This document shows, piece after piece, positions 55,300 through 64,000 of a stretch of DNA of 64,000 nucleotides. The notes under the pieces were generated by a model. That model was not told the DNA's origin. It saw nothing but the letters and a program-made list of their open reading frames with translations, and ran no database searches. Numbering within the stretch: the stretch's first letter is position 1; every line of letters begins with the position of its first letter. The DNA lies in contig NZ_LT965958.1 of assembly GCF_900240995.1 (NCBI RefSeq), positions 158,758-222,757 on the forward strand, read 5' to 3'. The stretch is from Bacillus sp. Marseille-P3661 (GTDB taxonomy: Bacteria > Bacillota > Bacilli > Bacillales > Bacillaceae_J). The translations under genes and the position numbers were made by a program.

Positions 55300-58200
55300 A
55301 ATTGTGGGCCTCAAGTATGATGGTATGCAAAAGCAATATAAAGATACCACCTTTAGCTTCCATAATGATGAGACCTCCACAAACGGGCTGATCTCGATGA
55401 TGAATGGTGGAGGTAAAGGGGTTTTTCTGCAAACGATCTTTCAGGTTCTTAAGCCGGGAACGTCATGGGGCAAACAAAATAACCGCTATTATCAGCAATT
55501 CTTCTTTAACCATAAAGAGCAATTTGTTCCCTATACGTTTCATGTCGTTATTCAATGGGAATTGGACGGAACGGATCAGCGCCATTTGATCACTGGCGGC
55601 ATGTTCTCCGCCGAACAGCGGATTTCAATGAGTGAGGAAAGTGGAAATGACCAGAAAACATTGGAACAAGAAGCTAAGATCCTCCCCAATATTACCTTTT
55701 ATACTAGAGAGTTTGAACGAAAAGAAGAGGCAGCGCTTGAGCATATTCCTCTCACTGAAAATGATGAGGTTGCTGAAACCGAAGGCTTGAAGGATTATTT
55801 AAAATGGAATGGTTATGATGTATATCGCGATACGAAAAAACATTACCGCATCCTGGACACATACGGCATTAATCGTAAAGATTGGGATATTATGAAGGAT
55901 ATTAACAAAGATGAAGGTGGAGTTGGGAAGTTCTTCGAAGGAGCGGAGGATGATCACTCTTTGTTCCAAAAACGAATCATTCCTACAATCAGTCAGGTTC
56001 TGCATCGTACGGAACATGAAAAAAATGATCTAGTCGAAATTTTTAAGAGTCAGGCTAGTATTGCGAAGGATCTGCCTGTGCTTTTAAAAAGAGAGCAAGC
56101 CCATAAAGAGTTTTTAGAAGACATTGTCCCTTTCGAAGAGCATTTAGAAAAGGGAATTTTGCATAAAGAAATTATTGAGACCGATATAAAGGTTGGAAGG
56201 CAGCTGCTAGGTGCTTTAGAGCATTTGCTGCAAACCGAAAGAGAAACGCTGCTGACGTTAGAGAAGGATCTAGAAAAATTAGCGAGTAGGCAAGAGGATT
56301 TACGCTATCAAAAAGACAATTTAGAGTATGCAAAAGCACATAGAGAGGTCCTAGATTGGGAAAAGAAATTAGCTGAAGAAAAGAAGAAACACGCCTCTTT
56401 GCAAGCAGTAGTGATCGAGAAACAAGAACGGAAAGAACAGTTGGTCTTTCAGGCGTTATTGAAAGAATGGTATGAAAACGAACAAAGCATTCGCTCACTT
56501 TCACAGCAAATTGCTAAATTAGAGCAAAATAGTAGGTTAGAGCAAGTGAATCAAAGAATGGCTGAAATCAAAACAGAAACCGCAGCGCAATGGGAGCAAT
56601 CTTATCAAGCTTTGCAGGAAACTGTTAAACAATATGTTGGCTATCAGAAGTTTTTAAAGAAAAAAGCAACCGAACTGGCCCAGCAGGATAAGCAAAAAAC
56701 AAATGGCATTGCTCAAGTTATGGCAGAAATTGATTTTCTTTATTCTCAAATTCATGCTTTTGAAACAAAGGAAACAGCGCTGATCAAAGAATTTGGCGAC
56801 CGTCTGACCTATGATTTGAATGGCTTTATTGAGGGCCTTACTAAGCAAATTGACGACAAGAAGGCAATATTAGTTGAGTTAAATGCGAAAGAAAAGACGT
56901 CGACTGAAAAGCAAAACCAACTGGCCACTTCGCATGGAACGCTCGTCCAAGCTATTCAATTTTTAGAAGAAAAACTTGAACAGTTTAAGGATGCGAATGA
57001 CCAGCAAAAGCAAAAAGAAACCAAGCTGGCCGATAAGCTGCATGGTTTGCTCGATGATGACTCGGCACCGTTTACGCAAGCGCTACTGTCGAAGTATGCC
57101 CTTAAGATTGAAGATCTGCTAAGCCGTAATCGAGAGCAAGCGGAACAAATGAAGAAGGAATTGTGGGAATCGCAGCTGGACCATTCGTTAAATGATGAGC
57201 CATTCTGGGTGCCCAATAAAGATGTAAAAGAATTAAAGGAATGGATCGACGAAAAAACGGGGATTGACGTGTTTTATGGCACACAATTTCTTCAATCGTT
57301 ACCGGCTGAAGAAATGGCTATATTGCTTATCACCTATCCACTGCTTCCATATGGTTTAGTTGTAAACGGGCAACAATGGCAAAAAGTAAATCAGCAGGTG
57401 CTGTCAGGACGGATGTTTAAAAGTCCTGTACCGATTTTCCTGCGAGAGGAAATGAATAGTGATCATCAGGTCTCCACGTTTGTCATTATCAACGGGACGG
57501 AGCAGGAGCTGTTAGTAGATAAAAACCAATTTAGCACATGGAAAATAAAGATTGCTAAACAAATTGATCAAAAGAAAGAAACACTTATAGAAATTGAGAA
57601 AACAGAAGTGACCCTGCGTCGGATTTTAAAAGAAATTGATCGGTTTTCAGCAGGGGAGCTATCAGTTGAGATTGAAAAAAGTATCCAACAAGAACAAACG
57701 AATTTGCTTACAAAGAAAACGCAGCTACAGGACATTACGGCTCAAGAAGAAAAAGAAAAAGAATACCAACTGCAGCTGAAAGAACAGCGGGAAAAGGCAA
57801 AGCAAAAGCTTGAAAAGCTTTCAAAAGATGTGGAAACCTTAAGCGATTTTGAACGTGAAAAAACGGTTCACCAAGAAAATAAACGGGTGAAGCTAGAAAA
57901 AGAGAAACTAAAGGAAACTTTAGTTAGCCAGCAGCAAGAAATCGGAAATGAACACCAGTCAATCGTGGACATGCAAGCCAAGTGGAATCAAACGTATTTA
58001 GAATGGAAACTGACGACCGAACAATCGATAAAAGAAGTAGCCATCTTTATCGAGGACGCGACTTTTCCTGCTGAACCAAAAGCAGAGCTATACGAAGGGG
58101 TCCCGCGTTTATCTCAGCATCTATTAGAAGAGATCACTGGCAGCGTAGATGAGCTCAAACAGCTGCAAAAATCAAAAGAAGAACAGGCTGGCGAACTACT

Positions 58201-59740
58201 TGTTATTCAAGCGAAAAAAGAAACCGAACAAAAACAGCAAAAGAAATTAGAGAAAAAACTAAGCTCCCAAAACAATGAGTGGAAAGACGCTCCGGAACCA
58301 GATGAACCAATTAGTATCTTGGAAAATATGCTACAATCAGCACAGAAGGAAACAAAGGCAGCGGAAAAAGATGAACGTGAGCAAGGCACGGCAGTTACCG
58401 TAGCCGAAACCTCTATACAGCATGCGATCGTCCAGCGTGACAAGGCCGGCAAGAAGATAGAGAAACATGAAAAACAGCCTGAAAAATGGGAAGACCTTGA
58501 TCTTGAAGTTAAGGCTGTTGAAATTAAAGATCAAACTAAGCGAGCAAAAGATGATGTCAAACATACAGAGAAACGTCAAAAAGAAACAGAAACGACAATT
58601 GCGGGGTATGAAGGTGATCTATTAACGTTATCCGTGATCTTGAAAGAGGATGCTGCAACCTTCACGGAAGAGGATTTAGAAAAAATAAAGCGGCAAGGAA
58701 AGCAGTGTATTCTATCTTGGTGCGAAGAACATCAAAGTATTCAAGAGGAAGGGCAAGAGAAACATGCGAAAATTGAACAATCACTGCGCAATTTAAAGCT
58801 TGCGATTGAAAGTAAAGATTGGGAAATTCGCTTTAAAAATGAAGTGTTAACAACTCTGGACCATTTGGATACAAGGCATTATTCGCATATCCAAACGATT
58901 GTAAAAAATATGAAACGTTTTTCACAAAGCGGATTGGAGCAATTAGAGCGTGACAAAGAAAGAGCGGAAAAGGCACAAAGCTTTTGGGCCAGCCGAGCCA
59001 GCATGAAGGTGATGAGTATTTCCGAGGCGATTCGGTCGATGATTGCGAAGATGAAACTGAAAAATGAGCGAGGATCGTTTCCGCTTGTCCAGCTTAAAGA
59101 AGATATTTTACCTAAAAAAGCAGAAGATATTGAACCTCTACTCAAACAGCATTTTGTTACGGCTATAAATAAAATTACGAAACAATTTGAACAAATTGAT
59201 GATTATAACCAAGCTTTAGATCAAGAAATTAAACAGCTTATTAATGATGAGCAAATATTATTTGTTTCGCTGCGCAATCGCTATCCAGAGTTGCTCGTCT
59301 ATAATATGCGGACGGATAATGCATTTATGTACGGAAAGCCGCAACGTGAGCATTATTCATCGTGGCAAACGATTAATCAAGGTTCGAAAACGAAATCAGA
59401 TGGGAGCGGCGGGCAAAAGCTATCCGCTCGTATGGTAATGATGATGATGCTTTTATCCGTCAAAAGTGAAACGGATTCCAGCTGGGTTCCGTTAGTTTGT
59501 GATAATCCATTTGGACAAGCAGCATCCGCACATGTCCTTGACCCAATCTTTGCGGTAGCTGAAAAACTGAAATTCCAATTCATCGTCGTTACACCGCCTG
59601 AGCTGGTAAAAACAGAAATCAGCCAACGTTTTGAAGTCTATTATAAATTGGATTTCATTAGGGAAAAAGGCAAAGAAATTGTTTCGGATACGATTGTCCC
59701 GGCGTTTAGAATATATCAGGGGGAGGAAGTAGGGCAGTAA
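55277..59740 (+). CDS. jetC: Wadjet SMC-like ATPase JetC
   Basis: The loop-extruding SMC subunit, 1487 residues, MukB-like. An N-terminal head (INRIRIVGLKYDG ... Walker A MMNGGGKGVFLQ, about residues 42-53) and C-terminal head (signature SGGQKLSARMVMM near 1376; Walker B WVPLVCDNPFGQA near 1404; then FQFIVVTPPEL) flank two long coiled coils (about 290-590 and 770-1290, heptad-like Glu/Gln/Lys-rich). The hinge lies near 595-760, with PFWVPNKDVKELKEWIDEKTG and FKSPVPIFLREEMN. ATG 55277 has GGAGGAGG at good spacing; ATG 55271 is alternative. A terminator follows, closing the operon. Confidence 0.93.
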   Translation: MPKINRIRIVGLKYDGMQKQYKDTTFSFHNDETSTNGLISMMNGGGKGVFLQTIFQVLKPGTSWGKQNNRYYQQFFFNHKEQFVPYTFHVVIQWELDGTDQRHLITGGMFSAEQRISMSEESGNDQKTLEQEAKILPNITFYTREFERKEEAALEHIPLTENDEVAETEGLKDYLKWNGYDVYRDTKKHYRILDTYGINRKDWDIMKDINKDEGGVGKFFEGAEDDHSLFQKRIIPTISQVLHRTEHEKNDLVEIFKSQASIAKDLPVLLKREQAHKEFLEDIVPFEEHLEKGILHKEIIETDIKVGRQLLGALEHLLQTERETLLTLEKDLEKLASRQEDLRYQKDNLEYAKAHREVLDWEKKLAEEKKKHASLQAVVIEKQERKEQLVFQALLKEWYENEQSIRSLSQQIAKLEQNSRLEQVNQRMAEIKTETAAQWEQSYQALQETVKQYVGYQKFLKKKATELAQQDKQKTNGIAQVMAEIDFLYSQIHAFETKETALIKEFGDRLTYDLNGFIEGLTKQIDDKKAILVELNAKEKTSTEKQNQLATSHGTLVQAIQFLEEKLEQFKDANDQQKQKETKLADKLHGLLDDDSAPFTQALLSKYALKIEDLLSRNREQAEQMKKELWESQLDHSLNDEPFWVPNKDVKELKEWIDEKTGIDVFYGTQFLQSLPAEEMAILLITYPLLPYGLVVNGQQWQKVNQQVLSGRMFKSPVPIFLREEMNSDHQVSTFVIINGTEQELLVDKNQFSTWKIKIAKQIDQKKETLIEIEKTEVTLRRILKEIDRFSAGELSVEIEKSIQQEQTNLLTKKTQLQDITAQEEKEKEYQLQLKEQREKAKQKLEKLSKDVETLSDFEREKTVHQENKRVKLEKEKLKETLVSQQQEIGNEHQSIVDMQAKWNQTYLEWKLTTEQSIKEVAIFIEDATFPAEPKAELYEGVPRLSQHLLEEITGSVDELKQLQKSKEEQAGELLVIQAKKETEQKQQKKLEKKLSSQNNEWKDAPEPDEPISILENMLQSAQKETKAAEKDEREQGTAVTVAETSIQHAIVQRDKAGKKIEKHEKQPEKWEDLDLEVKAVEIKDQTKRAKDDVKHTEKRQKETETTIAGYEGDLLTLSVILKEDAATFTEEDLEKIKRQGKQCILSWCEEHQSIQEEGQEKHAKIEQSLRNLKLAIESKDWEIRFKNEVLTTLDHLDTRHYSHIQTIVKNMKRFSQSGLEQLERDKERAEKAQSFWASRASMKVMSISEAIRSMIAKMKLKNERGSFPLVQLKEDILPKKAEDIEPLLKQHFVTAINKITKQFEQIDDYNQALDQEIKQLINDEQILFVSLRNRYPELLVYNMRTDNAFMYGKPQREHYSSWQTINQGSKTKSDGSGGQKLSARMVMMMMLLSVKSETDSSWVPLVCDNPFGQAASAHVLDPIFAVAEKLKFQFIVVTPPELVKTEISQRFEVYYKLDFIREKGKEIVSDTIVPAFRIYQGEEVGQ

Positions 59741-59777
59741 GGTAAAAGAGTGTTAATATTGAAGAATAAATAAAAAG

Positions 59778-59808
59778 AATCTCACTTTTTTGAAAGTGGG
59801 ATTTTTTT
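59778..59808 (+). terminator. Terminator of the Wadjet operon
   Basis: AATCTCACTTTTTTGAAAGTG-GGATT with a seven-T tail, 37 bp after the jetC stop. The rest of 59741-60106 shows no gene. Confidence 0.85.
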
Positions 59809-60106
59809 CTTCGGCATGGATGGTTAGAGAGGGATGGTGTTCAACTTGAGTATCCTAATTAATAGTCAAAAAAGATGGTATCGAAACCATATATTTAATG
59901 CTTGACAATTACATAAAAAAGCATACAATTTAGTCAAGCTCCCATTTCTTATCACAATACCTCTACATGAAAATCACTTCAACTAGGCTATAAACATACT
60001 TTCAATAAACATATCCTTAATGTTCGTCTCTATCTTTCTACTTACAAAATGATTTTTACTCTATTATCCTTAAAACTTTGCAAAATGATAATAAGGAGAT
60101 GGTTTA

Positions 60107-60571
60107 ATGGCCTCCAATATTTCTGCAGTTGAATGCCCTCAGTGTGGTCGATCTGCTATCCAAGACTATTATTATAAAACCGATGAAGTGTATATTCAAT
60201 GCATTAGATGTGGATTTACCTATTCAAGAACAATAAAAATTGAAAATGAAAAGGAAATAATTTTTGATGAAGTAAGAAATAAAGGGTACGGAATAGCTTG
60301 TATAGTAAATCATGACGGTCGAAGAAAAACTACGTTATTAGGTAGCGAATTGAGCCCTGAGTTAATTGAACAATTCAAAAGTGACTATTTTAGTAGTAAT
60401 GCTGATCAAAAGAAAAGTTATCTTGTAAGCTTTAACGATAAGGATTGTAATGTTCTTTTCGGAAATCCACCAGATAATTTCTTTCTCCCATTTAATCTTT
60501 ATAAGGAAAAAATGAGAAAAAAGTATGGTGATAGCGAATATTTTGACGTCTTGGTGCCGCTTGATGAATAG
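60107..60571 (+). CDS. Zinc-ribbon protein, unknown
   Basis: A 154-residue protein with an N-terminal zinc ribbon: CPQC (Cys10, Cys13) and CIRC (Cys32, Cys35). The remaining about 110 residues have no recognised motif (YGIACIVNHDGRRKTTLLGSEL ... FFLPFNLYKEKMRKKYGD). The ATG follows an ATAAGGAG site. It lies downstream of the Wadjet operon but after a terminator and 350 bp, so it is likely a separate unit. Zinc-ribbon proteins of this size occur both as orphan genes and in mobile elements. Confidence 0.65.
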   Translation: MASNISAVECPQCGRSAIQDYYYKTDEVYIQCIRCGFTYSRTIKIENEKEIIFDEVRNKGYGIACIVNHDGRRKTTLLGSELSPELIEQFKSDYFSSNADQKKSYLVSFNDKDCNVLFGNPPDNFFLPFNLYKEKMRKKYGDSEYFDVLVPLDE

Positions 60572-60793
60572 GAAATCTTAGTGTGATAAAAATGGGGAGC
60601 TTTAGGAATTATTTATATAAAACTACTAACTTTTCATATCGAGATCAATTATGTAAGTTGAATCTTGTATGTGCTCGAAGAATAATACTTGCCTAGTAAT
60701 CAGCATCGCAACGTAGTAGGGTAGCGTCTAACAAATCCCAACTTCAGATGACGTCAAATAGGGGAGAGTTTAAATAATTTATATACCAAAGAA

Positions 60794-60824
60794 AAGAACC
60801 AGGCTAGAATGGCCTGGTTCTTAT
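60794..60824. terminator. Hairpin between the zinc-ribbon gene and gdhA
   Basis: AAGAACCAGGC ... GCCTGGTTCTT; located between converging genes and probably bidirectional. The stretch 60572-60793 has no supported gene. Confidence 0.8.
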
Positions 60825-60839
60825 TTAATAAATTTACTA

Positions 60840-62240
<1,401 letters not shown>

Positions 62241-62397
62241 TTATATTAAAGAATAACTTTTTGTTAGTTAAATAAATTTTTTAAAAATTATCATTTATTT
62301 ATGTTTTTATTTTATAATTAATAATCATTCTATTCCAATATATTAATTAGATAAATATGATGCCGAAATTAGATGAATTATGGAAGTGGTGGTAATT

Positions 62398-63300
62398 ATG
62401 GAGTTAAGGCAGTTACAATATTTTATTGAAGTAGCAAAACGGGAGCACGTTACAGATGCTGCAAAAGCAATGCATGTTGCACAATCAGCTGTAAGTCGAC
62501 AAATCTTTAATCTAGAAGCAGAATTAGGTATTGACCTTTTTGTAAGAGAAGGTCGAAATGTTCGATTGACTCCAATTGGGGAAGTATTTTTGAAATACGT
62601 AGAAGAAGCAATGGAGGTTTTAGAAAAAGCTAAAAGAGAGGTAGACGAATTTTTGGATCCAGAAGGTGGAACTGTTCGGATTGGCTTTCCAAGTAGTATG
62701 GCCAACTATACATTGCCGACGACAATTTCTACTTTTCGAAAAAAATATCCACAAGTTAAATTTAATCTTAGACAAGGAAATTATTATTATTTAATTGATG
62801 CGGTTATCACAGGGAAAGTGGATATGGCTCTAATTGGACCATTGCCAAAGAAAAACGATAAACTTAATGGGGAGATATTGTTTTTAGAAAACATCGTAGC
62901 TCTATTACCTGAATATCATCCTTTAGCAGAACAAAAAGAGATAACTTTAAACCAACTTCGAAATGATCCATTTATATTGTTTCCACTAGGGTTTGGATTA
63001 AGAGAACTTGTAGATAATGCTTGTAAGCAGAATGGCTTTGAACCTGATGTTGCTTTTGAAGGAAAGGATATCGACAGTATTAAGGGATTGGTTTCTGCTG
63101 GTCTTGGCGTTACTTTAATACCTGAGATTAGTTTAATAGATAGCATGCCGCGCGGAACGAAGAAACTAATAATAACAAACCCTCCAGTTACACGGACGGT
63201 CGGCATTATAACACCTAGTGATCGAGAATTACTTCCAACAGAAAAAATATTTTATGATTATTTAAGAGAATTTTTCAAAGTGTTAGATCGGTTTGGTTAA
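62398..63300 (+). CDS. gltC: LysR-family regulator, GltC-like
   Basis: A 300-residue LysR regulator very similar in pattern to B. subtilis GltC: MELRQLQYFIEVAKREHVTDAAKAMHVAQSAVSRQI, EGRNVRLTPIGEVFL, DPEGGTVRIGFPSSMANYTLPT, and SIKGLVSAGLGVTLIPE. GltC activates glutamate synthase genes in response to 2-oxoglutarate. Here it is divergent from gdhA instead of gltAB, so it probably controls ammonium assimilation through GdhA. ATG 62398 is chosen so that the protein begins MELRQL; an in-frame ATG at 62380 adds six residues. ATTAGAT(A/G)AAT is repeated at 62349 and 62366 in the spacer and may be part of its site. Confidence 0.9.
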   Translation: MELRQLQYFIEVAKREHVTDAAKAMHVAQSAVSRQIFNLEAELGIDLFVREGRNVRLTPIGEVFLKYVEEAMEVLEKAKREVDEFLDPEGGTVRIGFPSSMANYTLPTTISTFRKKYPQVKFNLRQGNYYYLIDAVITGKVDMALIGPLPKKNDKLNGEILFLENIVALLPEYHPLAEQKEITLNQLRNDPFILFPLGFGLRELVDNACKQNGFEPDVAFEGKDIDSIKGLVSAGLGVTLIPEISLIDSMPRGTKKLIITNPPVTRTVGIITPSDRELLPTEKIFYDYLREFFKVLDRFG

Positions 63301-63308
63301 CTTAATTT

Positions 63309-63364
63309 AGGTTCCTGCCCACGATACGTTAAAGTCGAAGTATCGGGGTAGGAACCTTTTTCTT
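63309..63364 (+). terminator. Terminator after gltC
   Basis: AGGTTCCTGCCC ... GGGTAGGAACCTTTTT with an inner CGATAC/GTATCG stem. Confidence 0.88.
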
Positions 63365-63530
63365 TTAACTTGATAATAAGTCTGCGGAGTTTCTACATTT
63401 CTAACAACTAATGTTGAAGATGAGCCTGGCCCACTTATTTTATAGTATATTTGTTTGCCGCTATTCCCAATAACCTTCAGTGGAGTCCGCGGGGACAGTG
63501 ATTGGGGAAGACCGAGCTACGAGTTTTTTT

Positions 63531-63712
63531 GCGGACATTCGGTGCGTTATTTGCTCGAAAACAAGCCTTTTGAACATAAAAGCGGACAAATGGCTCGTTA
63601 TTTGCCCGAGAAACGTCAATAGGAGCAAGATAAAAGTGAAATAAGGAATCAGATGGCCGGTTTACAGGAAGAAAACAAGCTTTTTAACGAAATAACGAAC
63701 CGTATGTTCTCA
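63531..63712. repeat. Single dispersed copy of the nested-palindrome family (182 bp)
   Basis: GCGGACATTCGGTGCGTTATT at the left end and GAAATAACGAACCGTATG at the right are imperfect complements. An inner direct copy GCGGACA ... CGTTATTTGC begins at 63592. Length and end motifs match the 36.4 kb copy. No gene is visible in 63365-63820. Confidence 0.75.
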
Positions 63713-63820
63713 AATGAAACTCCATGTTGAGGAATAATAAAAAATTAAGCCTGAACCTTTTTGGCTCTTCATCATAAAAATGAATTAAAAGATCTATATT
63801 GAAGAGTGATGTGGTGACCA

Positions 63821-64000
63821 ATGAGTATTGTAATTGGAATTGATGCGGGTGGAACACATACCAGGGTAATGGCGGTTGATCTCAGCGGGAACGTTCGTTC
63901 TTTTGAAATGACAATTGGTATCTCTAGAACTGTTTCAACCCAGTATATACAACGGGCAATAAAGAAGGTTGTGTCAGATGCGGGCTTTGAGTTAAAGGAT
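63821..64000 (+). CDS. BadF/BadG/N-acetylglucosamine-kinase-type ATPase (5' part)
   Basis: The frame opens MSIVIGIDAGGTHTRVMAVD, the phosphate-1 loop of the ASKHA sugar-kinase superfamily, and runs off the window after 60 codons (…SDAGFELKD). This is typical of N-acetylglucosamine kinase or BadF-type ATPases. A GTGGTGA segment precedes the ATG. The full length and the specific sugar cannot be seen. Confidence 0.8.
   Translation, partial: MSIVIGIDAGGTHTRVMAVDLSGNVRSFEMTIGISRTVSTQYIQRAIKKVVSDAGFELKD

Overview
The window is AT-rich chromosomal DNA from a spore-forming member of the Bacillaceae. The evidence is Bacillus-type Shine-Dalgarno sites with frequent TTG and GTG starts, a lysine aminomutase operon laid out like B. 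subtilis kamA-yodPQRST, CwlJ- and SleB-type germination hydrolases, a SpoIID-like protein, YokU, a YoaS/YozG pair and divergent gdhA/gltC. The genus cannot be fixed from the sequence; a Neobacillus/Bacillus-like organism is my inference.

Layout. 1-3 kb: 3' end of thiC, a 21-unit tandem hairpin array, and a truncated haemoglobin. 3.2-13.1 kb: a sigma-54 activator and a beta-lysine catabolic cluster (ablB, kamA, yokU-like, aminotransferase, CoA-transferase A and B, M20 deacylase, GABA-type aminotransferase). A textbook -24/-12 promoter lies before kamA, and the chemistry suggests lysine to beta-lysine to acetyl-beta-lysine to a C4 acid and GABA. 13-25.8 kb: small membrane and lipoproteins, an SLH protein, a molybdopterin oxidoreductase, an MFS transporter, a second 52-bp hairpin array, a three-gene ABC exporter, YdhR, a 5'-truncated DsbA-like gene with a divergent TetR gene, and a SleB-like hydrolase. 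26-29.8 kb: a decaying phage-type replication module (DnaD-like initiator with seven in-frame 42-bp repeats, a degenerate second initiator copy, a G39P-like helicase loader, and a DnaB helicase interrupted by one stop codon). 29.8-51.6 kb: mostly housekeeping, stress and cell-wall genes (DUF4317, YitT twice, catalase, nagB, PBP4-type carboxypeptidase, yoaS/yozG, cwlJ, SpoIID-like, SDR39U1-type epimerase, GRDP-like protein, mqo, EamA transporter). 52-59.7 kb: a complete four-gene Wadjet anti-plasmid condensin system in the order jetD-jetA-jetB-jetC, with every gene overlapping the next. 60-64 kb: a zinc-ribbon protein, gdhA and gltC divergent, and the start of a BadF/NAGK-type kinase.

The least explained signal is repeat DNA. 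Two intergenic arrays (1.37-2.46 kb and 19.37-20.03 kb) have unrelated sequences but the same architecture: a 52-bp period made of a 9-bp stem, 7-nt loop, 9-bp stem and 27-nt linker. A 1.5-unit relative of the first array stands alone at 13.1 kb. A third family of about 180-200 bp nested palindromes occurs as a tandem triplet at 31.2-31.7 kb and as singles at 36.4 and 63.5 kb. The best-defined defence system is Wadjet; the most novel-looking features are the isomorphic 52-bp hairpin arrays and the repeat cluster inside the replication initiator gene.
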